A stretch of 64,000 nucleotides of DNA from Gloeophyllum trabeum ATCC 11539 (Eukaryota > Basidiomycota > Agaricomycetes > Gloeophyllales > Gloeophyllaceae), in NCBI RefSeq assembly GCF_000344685.1, contig NW_006920417.1, positions 836,141 to 900,140 on the forward strand, given 5' to 3'. The notes beneath the pieces are model-generated. The model saw only the letters and a program-made list of their open reading frames with translations, was not told where the DNA came from and made no database searches. Shown piece after piece: positions 12,581 through 22,699 of this stretch (positions are counted from its first letter, which is position 1; every line of letters begins with the position of its first letter). Both the position numbers and the translations under genes were made by a program.

Positions 12581-13017
12581 TGGATGACTTTCCGTAAGCA
12601 TTTAGAGTCGTTTTCTATCCTAGATTCGACTCTAAATGCATCAGCCGAGATGCCGGCTTGTCACGCTCGCCAATTTTGATGGTGGTCGTCGAGTTGAAGC
12701 TGTCTGCAAACTTTATTTTGTCAAGGGGGTCCGACCCCCCTCTTCAGACTCGCGCTCGCCTCTAAAGGCTCGCTTAGCCTCGGTAAACGTTCGCGTATCA
12801 TGCCATCATATACTTGCCATCAGTACCTTCCGTGTTTAGCCACTTTCCTTCCTTACATAGTAAGCCGCCATCAATAGCGTGACTGAGGGCTTGTGGCGTT
12901 ACGGATAGGAGAAACACCTCTATCCTCTCTATCGGCCGTGCGAATGACCGTGACAAGGCACTGTGATGGCGTTTAGGACGGCGAAATCTAGGATTTTTCC
13001 TTACGGAAAGTCATCCA
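12581..13017. mobile_element. MITE-like element with 18-bp terminal inverted repeats
   Basis: The sequence TGGATGACTTTCCGTAAG at 12581-12598 recurs perfectly inverted at 13000-13017. Just inside, both ends share a TCCTAGATT block after a short indel, so similarity extends beyond the perfect arms. The left end also holds a 13-bp hairpin, GCATTTAGAGTCG (12597-12609) with CGACTCTAAATGC (12627-12639). Size is about 437 bp with no coding capacity. Flanks TTAG and GTAG do not give a clean target duplication. It fills the divergent promoter region of BBC1 and EBP2 and ends 59 bases before the EBP2 start codon. Confidence 0.6.
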
Positions 13018-13076
13018 GTAGTGCATTAGGATTTGGTCTATTATTAGCTACACGCTCAAGTTTCTTCCTCCCAGAC

Positions 13077-14485
13077 ATGGCATCCTCGAAAAAGGCGTCG
13101 AAAGTCAAGGCAGCAGGCTCCGCGCACCCTGAAACACACAAGGTTGCAAAGAAGAAGGCAGCGGTCAGCGCGCCCGCTACGCCTCCGTCAGAAGAACCTG
13201 AAGATGCCAGCGAGGACTATACCGATGAGGAGGACGTGGATGAAGAGGGCATGGCTCGTCTCATGAAGGCGCTGGGAGACGATGGACTGGGGGAGTATGA
13301 TCTAGCGCAGCTGCAGTTGCTCAATGCCGAGGACGATGGCGAGGACGAAGATGTCGGTTCGGGCAGCGAGGACGCGAGTGAAGGCGAAGAGGACGGCGTG
13401 AGCGAGAGTGAGGGTGAGGGTAATGAAGGTGAGGGAGAAGGCAGCAATCGTAGGAATGCAGAACCACAGCATCCCGTTGCGGAGGACGAAGAGGATGAAG
13501 AGGCCGTGCCCCTGGACGAGGTGGAATCGGTGGACGAAGATGCTGTTCCACGCCAAAAGATCGAGATCGACAACAAAGTGCGTTTTCTTCTTTTGCTCGT
13601 GGTACCCGTCTCTAACATGGTAGAAGATTGCCCTTGAGCGTATTCGGGATACTATCAAGCTAGACCCATCACTCCCATGGACCGAGACACTCTCAATATC
13701 ATACCCTGACAAGATTGAAGTGGACGTGGATGATGACTTGAATCGTGAGCTCGCCTTGTAAGTGGGATAGACATCTATAGTGTTGTATTCTGGCCTAATT
13801 TCCGACTAGCTACAAACAAGCGCTCCATGCAGCGAACACCGCCCGGGCTCTTGCTTCTCAACACAACCTACCCTTCACCCGTCCTTCCGACTACTTTGCC
13901 GAGATGGTAAAGTCTGATGCACACATGGAGCGTATACGACAGCGACTCCTGAACGAGAGCGCGAGCATCAAGAAAAGCGAGGAGAAGCGGAGAGAGCGGG
14001 AAGGGAAGAAGTTCGGCAAACAGGTACAGCTCGAGAAGCAGAAGGAGAGGGAGAGGAGTAAGAAGGAGATGGAGGAGAGGCTGAAGGGCCTCAAGCGAAG
14101 TGAGCACGACAGCTCGCCATCCAGTTTCGTGCCGAGTCTCACATGATTTATAGAACGAAAGGATGCTCTTGATCCCCAGGGAGACGGCGAGGACTTCGAT
14201 GTAGCAGTCGAAGACGCTATCTCCGACCGCCCCTCGAAGCGGCCGAAGGGCGAATCAGGCTCGGGTCACAAACTCAATCGCAATGCGCGAGACAAGAAGT
14301 TTGGCTTTGGCGGGAAGGGTAAGCGGTCGAAGCAAAATACTAAGTCATCAACGGACGACTTTGGTGGAGGGGGTGGGAGAGGGAAAGGTCCCGCTGGTAA
14401 GGCAGGCAAGGGAGGGAAGGGGGTGTCGAAAGGGGCGAAGAGGCCCGGGAAGAGCAGGCGAATGGCTGCTCGCAGTAAGCATTAG
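13077..14485 (+). CDS. EBP2: rRNA-processing protein EBP2
   Basis: Four exons keep frame: 13077-13577, 13627-13757, 13810-14099, 14154-14485, giving 417 residues. After a Lys-rich start MASSKKASKVKAAG comes a long Asp/Glu tract, then the conserved Ebp2 core (IALERIRDTIKLDPSLPWTE, FYKQALHAANTARALA, DYFAEMVKSDAHMERIR) and a coiled, highly charged segment with KKFGKQVQ. The C-terminus is Gly/Lys-rich with DKKFGFGGKGKRSK and ends in RRMAARSKH. Ebp2 is a nucleolar protein needed for 27S pre-rRNA processing and 60S subunit assembly. An upstream in-frame Met at 12963 lies inside the MITE-like element and was rejected; 13077 matches the family N-terminus. Confidence 0.92.
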
Positions 14486-14722
14486 TCTGATATCTCCTAT
14501 GGTCTCCCGTGTCACTGGTGGAATATATACGTCTGTCTCGAAATCGATTCAAACGAAGATTCAACCGTCTCCAATATATCCCGCTGCCACAGTTCTTCGC
14601 CTTGTGGCTGAATAGGCAGAGATCACTGATCCGTAGGTTCTCACGCACGCTACTTATACGGTCGCCCAAGTCACTGTCAAGCCCTTGGTCAGCGTTCCGC
14701 CTCAGCCATACCATTCGTCGCT

Positions 14723-16266
14723 ATGAACATCACCGACCTGCCACCAGAACTCATAGAACAAATCCTGCTTGAACTCGACCCCCTCGACTTCGCTGCTTTC
14801 GCCCAGTCCTCGCGTTCCTTCTACGACTTCGTTTACAAATCCCCGGACGCCCACATATGGCGAGAACTTTACCTCGCGCAGCCTTTGGACGACCCTCGCA
14901 CTTGTCTTGACACGCTGGGATTCCCGCTCGAGGACATAGACTGGAAATGGGAACTGCAGCGCGTCACGCGCGCTCGTACCGTCGTGAACTTTATAGAGAA
15001 GTGCCGGCCGCATGAGCGGTGCGGCGTATTGCAGACTCTGATAGACCTGGTAACCCGGATCCCTCCTTCGCCCTCGGTCCTGAGCGATCAGCTGTCAATG
15101 AACCTGCTCTGGGTGGCTGCACTCGTACGTGGTGGCGCTGTCTTCGACCATACGACCTGGGAACCATCCCCGGAGGAACAGCAGCTTCGCGCGAAACTAC
15201 ACACATACTACGGCGTCACACCCTCCGACGCCAAGACAGCAAGCAAGATAGAGTCTCGTGCCTATGTCTATAACATGCGGAACTACAAATGGGACAACGA
15301 GTTTGGACCCTTCATGATGGATGGGAGCGGACGCGTCAATTGGTTACACGTAAGGGCGATACACCACTGCATGTCACTGCACCTTGTAGAGATGACGGAG
15401 GAGGAGGAGATCGTCTTCACCATATTTCCTATGAGTCTGCCGTACTGTCAGAGTATCCTGCCCGGCGGGGCGGATGTGGGAGGCGTGCAGGACTGGGCCG
15501 GAATCGAGGGGGAATGGGTGGTGTCATTTTGTTTCTGTGATCACAGGGAACTTCTTGGTGAGTCTGCTCATACGACACCCGGTCAATGCGTCCCCGCTTA
15601 TTGTATGGTTTCGATCTAGTTTACAACAATTTCAACGTACGTCCCATATCTTAAGCATCCCTCGGACCATCTGACACCCCGTGCAGCTCTCCGAGGACGA
15701 CCCCCTCGACGCGAGCGTCTTCGCCAATCCCGAGTTCATCGAGGTCTTCCGCTCCATCACCGTGCACATGCGCGTACTCTCGACCGAGCCGAACCCCGCG
15801 TACCCCACCCGCCCGCGCATCTACTTCGCCGGGGAGATCGAGACCGGCTCGGAGCACGTTATGAACGGCTGGGTAGGCATCACGGATGAGGGCGTTGTGC
15901 GGTGGCATTTCGTGAGTAGACATTCCGCTCCGTTCGCTACTGGCGTTTGGCCGTACTCAGCTAGATCGTGGTAGGTCTCTGGCGAGGAGGGCCATCCGAT
16001 ATGGAGGTGAGGGACGCTTTGATCCTGGCGCACGGTCCCGTTCCCTGATAATGCTGTTATCCCCAGCTCTGAGGGAGTCCAGGTGGGCGGCATCCGCTCG
16101 CCGTACGGCGTACTTGGCGCGTGGACGACGGTGTTCCACGATGCGCACGATCCAATTGGTTAGTCTGTCCCGCGTACCGTCGTATTTATTGAGTTATTCT
16201 GACAATTTCGTAGGGCCGTTCTGGATGAGGCGGGTGTTCAAGGACCAGGACGCCCGTCCAACTTAG
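14723..16266 (+). CDS. F-box protein
   Basis: Six exons keep frame: 14723-15557, 15620-15636, 15687-15911, 15975-16006, 16067-16158, 16214-16266, giving 417 residues. The N-terminus MNITDLPPELIEQILLELDP, followed by DFAAFAQSSRSFYDFV and HIWRELYL, is an F-box, which binds Skp1 in SCF ubiquitin ligases. The remainder contains no LRR or WD40 repeats. It holds segments such as RIYFAGEIETGSEHVMNGWVG and PYGVLGAWTTVFHDAHDP that look like a globular beta-rich domain shared by a family of basidiomycete F-box proteins. The substrate is unknown. Exon 2 is only 17 nt. Confidence 0.82.
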
Positions 16267-17203
16267 GCGAGAGCCGAGGCGTATTGAAGACCTCCTGTCA
16301 GTAGCGCAAATAGGGACGCGATAATACCATTCGTTTCGGCTCAAAGAGGAACTGCAGCTGACGGAAAATCGTCTGGTGATATCTGAAGATCCGGATGGAT
16401 GAACGCTTATTGGCGTGCCCGTGCTAGACTTGGAGGGGCGAAGAGGCCACGACGGGTGCATCCCCAGTAGCCCTCACCATTCGTGCTTTCTCTTCTGGAC
16501 ATCGATTGATTGACTTGAGTGCTGGCTAACCGAACAGCTCGAAAGCTTCGCAGGGATGCGCTTACGTGCTCAGCCGGGTTGCATTCTAATCTCGTTTGGT
16601 CTGGCACTGCGCGGGGCAGGCGACTGAGTACCGGGAGGAGACCGGACATCGAAGTTGCTCAGCGCTCGGGCGTCGTTCGTCGTGGTCTCTTCAATCGTAC
16701 GTTGTTCGCGGACTTCAGTGGAATAGCAAGATGACGCATCGAATTTGTTTTTCGTCCGGTCGGCTGCTTCGAGCTCGTGTTGCGTCCGAGTCGTGGAAGA
16801 AATCGGGAACTGGAACGGTGCCACTGAGGCGACCGCATGTTCTATGCTCTTTCCTTCTGTAATAGCCCAAGTGAGTGAGGCCTTGAGACATAATCTGGGC
16901 TTGGTCGGATCGGTTTGGAGAGGAAATACCGGGCGAAATGGCCACAATCTTGTCAACTCGTCTGCGGTGGCCAATAGTATTATCCCATACTTAGTGTGCG
17001 CGTACGATCCTCGTAAATCGTGTGTATCGCTCTATTCATGTCACAGCACGGGCGCCAGTAGCCTCATGGACAGCACGAGGCGGCGCCTCAGATGCAGAGA
17101 GGGCTTACGCATCCCGCATCTCTTTCGCTGCGACCATCTTCGTTAACTCGCAACATCGAAATTCAACAGAATCACTGGCAGCTCCAACATCGAATCTATC
17201 TCA
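16267..17203. other. Intergenic, no gene recognised
   Basis: About 940 bases upstream of the NLR. The longest ORF (16570-16974, minus, 134 codons) has no domain and no partner exons. The last few hundred bases should hold the NLR promoter. No repeat was noticed. Confidence 0.5.
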
Positions 17204-20200
17204 ATGACTACAAACGATACCAACATCGTCGCGACCACGGTTCCGTCGGCCGATGAGGCGTTCGGGATCGAAATCAAGGGTATGTGTATTTCGTCGAGGC
17301 CAGTACTACGTTCGGTCGTGTAACGTTGCTGGTGCAGATATAAAGATCCATGCGCCTCCCGGGCAGCCCTTTCGGCCTCGCTGCTGCGGAAGGCGCAAGC
17401 ATTACATATCCGTGTCCATTGGAGATGAAGCTAACGAAACAAAGGCAATTCCTACGAAGGGTGACACAGTGCAGTGGGATGACACTTTAGTCTTGTAAGT
17501 CTCTGGATGTGCTATGTACCTCTATCTAATGATGGTCTGTCAGCTCGACTTTCAACGACTCTTCGCGAGTACAGTTTGACGTGAAGGTCAAGCGTTGGGG
17601 ACGCAGTCCAACTATTCTTGGGACTTTTGAAGACTCTGTCGCAGCCTTGCTTGAAGCTTCTCATGACACCAAGCATTGTAAGTTCCCCCCTAAGTGCCAT
17701 CTGCCTCTGCCTCACTAGCTTGCCTCTCAGCTGTGGCCCGTGACCTTAAGCCGCAAAGTCCTTCCTATCAAGTTACGTTTGGTATCATACGGACAAGGAA
17801 GACCCTGGCATTGCAGACACAGACTGTTCTGAACAAAGCAGCTGATGGAGTCAAGAGCATGGGTACAGCTCATTCCATGCCATCAACCATCCCCTCTACT
17901 GTGACCTCAGGCCTCTCTGATGCAGTGCAAGACCTGACACCCCCCATGAGGACTGTTCTTGCTAGGCTTGAATTTCTGTGTGAGTTGGGAGATACTCTTG
18001 CTGAGGTTAGCACTGGAGATATTGTCATGGTGTACCATATTAATCACTGCAAAACCAGATTCATCCGTGGGCCAAGGCAGCATGGGGTATACTGTCTGGG
18101 GTTTATAAGGTATGGGATCATATTGTAATCTGTGACAAAAGCTTACGAAAATGGGGCTTATGTAGATTTATCATCAGAAATTGGACAATGATGACAGTAT
18201 TCAGGATCTGATGTCTATTGCTGAGAAGGCATTGGAGTTTGCTAAGACAGCAGAGGAGGTCCCAGAGCAGTCTGAGCAACAGAAGGCCATAAGCATCAAG
18301 ATACTAAAGCAGCTCATGGAGTGTGGCTACTTTATTCAGGAATATACAAGACGAGGTTTTTGTAAGGATATTCAGTTTACATAGTATTCAAGGAGCTCAA
18401 AGACTGCTACCACAGGGAACCATGTGGGCCACGTTTTCTTGAAGCTTGAGCCATTGGTCAGCGACCACAAGACAAGACTCAATGAGCTGGCTAATGAATA
18501 CTGGTGTCATGCAACACTTCAAATTCAGACCTATGCTGTTTGGACTTTCAATGAGATAGAATTTTTGCGTGAGTCCATCAAATGTCTGTGCACATTATAA
18601 GGAGTTGATTATACTATTCTAGGAGACAAAATTAACAAGATTGATAAGAAGGTGGACAAAATTGGTATACAAGATATTCCCTATGCTGCTGGAGCTTCAT
18701 TCCAGACATCAAAAACTTGCCTGCCTGGAACTCGAGTGGCACTACTTGATGATATCTCAGACTGGCTCAACAATAACACTGACCAGCAGATACTTCTACT
18801 TACTGGTGGAGCTGGAACTGGCAAGTCCACGGTTGCTCATACAATTGCACAACGATACAAAGAGCTTCATCGACTGGGATCCTCATTCCACTTCTCCAAA
18901 GGGGAAGCCTACTCAAGCCCTCACATGCTCTTCTGTACCATTGCTCGTGATCTTGCTGATCATAATGAGCAGTTTAGAACTCTGATGGCTGGTCTGGATA
19001 CTGCCACACGAACTTCCAAAGGGATAGAGGATCAATTCCACAATCTTCTCATGAGCCCTATAAAGGAACTTGATTTTCTAGGGCCAATAGTCCTGGTGAT
19101 TGATGCCTTGGATGAATGTGGGAATACAATTTCCCGGGAAAATTTACTGGATGTTCTTGTGAAAGAGGCGAAGTGTCTTCCCTCCAACTTTCGCATCCTG
19201 CTCACTTCACGCCCTGAAGATGATATTCTACAGAAGCTAACTGGGGCTCCATATCCTCATATAAAGCACTGGACAATGGAGAGTGCTGAAAATACGGAAG
19301 ATGACATAACTGCCTACATTCGAAATCAATTAGCAGACACTAATGCATCACCTCCCTTTGGTGACTTTGACTTCACCAGACTGGTAGACTGCTCTCAGGG
19401 ACTCTTCCAATGGGCTTCTGCAGCCTGTCGGGCTATTCGAACCACTGGACTTGGCCATGATCCTCGTGCAATGTTCTTGAAGATAACCACTGGCTCCACA
19501 TCTGAGGGGCAGGTGCTAGGCATATTGTACTCAACCATTCTCAATGAGATTGTGAACACCAAAACCAAGATAAAATACTTCTCCAGCATTGTAGGCCCAA
19601 TACTTGCCTCATACGAACCACTCTCCATGGATGCCTTGGCTAGTATTCTGGAGGAAGCATATCCTTTGGGTTTCATCAAGAGTGTCCTGAAGTCATTGGG
19701 TTCAGTCTTATATGGTGTGACATCATCTGGCACTGCTGATCCTATCCGACCACTTCACACTTCCTTCCGTGATTTCCTCACAGACAGGGAGCAATCCAAG
19801 GAATTCTTCATTGACCTCCTTGCACATCATGGAAGACTTTATCAGGGCTCACTGAGACTACTCAACTGCCAACTGGAATTCAATTACTGCAAGCTCAAAA
19901 CATCCTATTCACCTAATTCTGTGAGATCCAGAGAACTTATATCCCCTGTGATCTGCTATGCCTCTTGCTTCTGGGGAGACCATCTTGTGGCAATAAATAC
20001 CCCACACTTGGATGGAGATGGCACAATGGAGATGAAGGCATCTGGGTCATGGGTTGTTGCTGTGCTTGGGGAGTTCCTGAAGTCAAAACTACTGTGCTGG
20101 TTTGAGGTACTGAGCATCCTTGGGAAAGTGAACATTGCCCAGGATGCCTTACTTGAGCTGGCTGACTGGCTAAAGGTAAGCAATGGCCACATTGTCTTTG

Positions 20201-22699
20201 GCATCCAGTGGAACTGAGGCATAATTGTGTAAAGGACAGACATCCAGAGCTTAAACATTTTGCAAGAGATGCAGCGAAATTCATCCTCTATTTTGTGCAG
20301 CCAATAGCAGACTCAGCACTACACATATATCTATCAGCCATACCCTTTGCCCCAGAGCAGTCAGTTGTGGGAAGACACTATAAACAATCATTCCCAAGAA
20401 CTATCCAGGTGGAAGGCCTGCTAAATCTTTGGCCATCACAGCAATGGGTAATTAAGGGGCATGGCAGTAGGATCAACTCAGTGGCCTTTTCCTCTGATGG
20501 CAAGCACATTGTGTCTGGCTCATATGACGAGACAATCAGGGTGTGGAATGCTCAGACAGGACAACCAGTGGGTGAGCCTCTGAAGGGCCATGGGGGTTGG
20601 GTCTCCTCAGTAGCCTTCTCCCCTGATAGCAGACATATTGTGTCTGGCTCGGATAAGACAATCAGGGTGTGGGACACTCTGACAGGACAACCACTGGGTG
20701 GACCCCTGCAAGGCCATAAGGGTCTGGTCCATTCAGTGACCTTTTCCCCTGATGGCACACAAATTGTATCTGGCTCGGATGACAAGACAATCAGGGTGTG
20801 GGACGCTCTGACAGGACAACCACTGGGTGAACCTCTGCAAGGCCATGAGGGTGGGGTCCATTCAGTGGCCTTTTCCCCTGATGGTACACAAATTGTATCT
20901 GGCTCTTGGGATAGGACAATCATGGTGTGGGATGCTCTGACAGGACAACCAGTGGGTGAGCCTCTAGAAGGCCATGAGGACTGCACCTCTTCAGTGGCCT
21001 TTTCCCCTGATGGCAAGTATATTGTATCTGGCTCATATGACAGAACAATCAGAGTATGGGATGCTCAGACAGGGCAGCTAGTGGGTGAACCTCTGCAAGG
21101 CCATGAGGGTTGGGTCTCCTCAGTAGCCTTCTCCCCTGATAGCAGACATATTGTGTCTGGCTCGGATGACAAGACAATCAGGGTATGGGATGCTCAGACA
21201 GGACATCCAGTGGGTGAACCTCTGAAGGGCCATGAGGATCCGGTCCATTCAGTGGCCTTCTCCCCTGGTGGCAAGCACATTGTGTCTGGCTCAGATGACA
21301 ACACAATCAGGGTGTGGGATGCTCAGACAGGACAGCCAGTTGATGAACCTCTGCAAGGCCATGAGGACTGGGTTCGTTCAGTGGCCTTTTCCCCTGATAG
21401 CAAGGACATTGTGTCTGGCTCATATGACAACACAATCAGGGTGTGGGATGCTCAGACAGGTCAACCATTGGGTGAACCTCTGAAGGGCCATGATGATTGG
21501 GTCCATTCAGTGGCCTTTTCACCTGATGGCAAGCACATTGTGTCTGGCTCATATGACAGCACAATCAGGGTGTGGAATGCTCAGACAGGACAACCAGTGG
21601 GTGAACCTCTGGAGGGCCATGGAAGCTTTGTCAATTCAGTGGCCTTTTCACCTGATGGCAAGCACATTGTGTCTGGCTCATATGATAAGACAATTAGGGT
21701 GTGGAATGCTCAGACAAAACAACCAGTGGGTGAACCTCTGCAAGGCCATGAGGGTTGGGTCTCCTCAGTAGCCTTCTCCCCTGATAGCAGACATATTGTG
21801 TCTGGCTCGGATGACAAGACAATCAGGGTGTGGGGTGCTCTGACAGGGCAGCCAGTGGGTGAACCTCTGCAAGGTCATGATGGTGGGGTCCAATCAGTGG
21901 CCTTTTCCCCTGATGGCAAGCAAATTGTATCTGGCTCTCGGGATAGGACAATCAGGGTGTGGGATGCTCAGACAGGGCGGCCCATTGGTGAACCTCTGCA
22001 AAGCCACAAGGGCTGGGTCAATTCAGTGGCCTTTTCCCCTGATGGCAAGCACATTGTGTCTGGATCTTGGGACACAATCAGGGTGTGGGATGCTCTGACA
22101 GGACAGCCAGTGGGTGAACCTCTGCAAGGCCATGAGGACTGGATCTCTTCAGTGGCCTTTTCCCCTGATGGCAAGTATATTGTATCTGGCTCTCGGGACA
22201 AGACAATCAGGGTGTGGGATGTGAAAAAACTCAATCTCCCAAGTGGAGCCTCCCAGCAGCTCCAGGTCCATGCAGCACCCAATGCAGAGATTCTTGACTG
22301 CCCAGGTAATCATACATTGCAACTTTTTGAGCAGCCAACTAACATAATGTCAGTCATACAAACAATTTCTGATTCTTCAGCTCCAGTCCACACCAGCTCA
22401 ACATATGCAGACCATAATAGCCAGGTTGCATTTGGTTTGTGACTCACAGATGTGCTCCTACCTGTCAGCTAATTCCTGAAATTACTACAGATCTTTACAG
22501 AGATACCTCTGTCATTGAACCCAGTGGCTGGGTTCTGGGTCCCAATAAGGAACTTTTATTCTGGGTACCTCCTATGCATAGGTTGGGACTCTACAGACCA
22601 AGCAATGTGGTGGTAATAACAAACTATCCCACTAAACTGGACTTTGACAAGTTTGTCCATGGAGAGGATTGGGCAGAATGTTGCAAGCCTGCTTTGTAG
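17204..22699 (+). CDS. NLR protein: C2-like, NACHT NTPase, 14 WD40 repeats
   Basis: Ten exons keep frame: 17204-17279, 17338-17494, 17544-17677, 17731-18005, 18059-18109, 18166-18361, 18416-18568, 18623-20175, 20235-22424, 22469-22699; about 1,671 residues. Residues about 20-130 form a C2-like domain (IKIHAPPG, HYISVSIGDE, TVQWDDTLVF). A helical linker follows, with IHPWAKAAWGILSGVYK and SIQDLMSIAEKALEFAKTA. The NACHT domain has Walker A GGAGTGKST at about residue 408 and Walker B LVIDALDEC at about 503. Fourteen WD40 repeats span about 939-1539, then a tail with SGWVLGPNKELLFWVP and LDFDKFVHGEDWAECC, typical of basidiomycete NACHT proteins. In fungi such NLRs act in non-self recognition and regulated cell death (HET-E and HET-D of Podospora); that role here is inferred. 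No stop or frameshift was found once the 54-nt intron at 18362-18415 is removed. Base composition changes sharply near 17.7 kb. Confidence 0.9.
20457..22256 (+). repeat. Array of 14 near-identical WD40 repeats
   Basis: Tandem units of 129 nt (43 residues), with two of 126 nt (the second and the thirteenth). Consensus core: SVAFSPDGKHIVSGS, then xDxTIRVWDAQTGQP, then xGEPLxGH. Differences concentrate at the residues after GH, at the residue after SGS and two positions later. Fourteen units would fold as two seven-bladed propellers. Such arrays expand, contract and homogenise by unequal exchange. Confidence 0.93.

Noticed and set aside
12963..13076. Upstream Met of EBP2 (38 extra residues)
   Set aside because: It lies within the inverted-repeat element and the added residues do not resemble the family; 13077 fits.
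13217..13618. Antisense Ser-rich ORFs opposite EBP2
   Set aside because: They are the complement of the Asp/Glu tract.
16570..16974. 134-codon minus-strand ORF upstream of the NLR
   Set aside because: No domain, no neighbouring exons and no promoter signal.
18352..18385. In-frame TAG in the NLR linker suggesting a pseudogene
   Set aside because: The stop lies within a consensus 54-nt intron (18362-18415); removing it restores the frame and the YTRRGFW motif.
20176..20234. Stop after the NACHT exon suggesting separate NACHT and WD40 genes
   Set aside because: A GTAAGC...AAAG intron joins WLK to DRHPELKHFARDAAKFIL in frame, so it is one gene.
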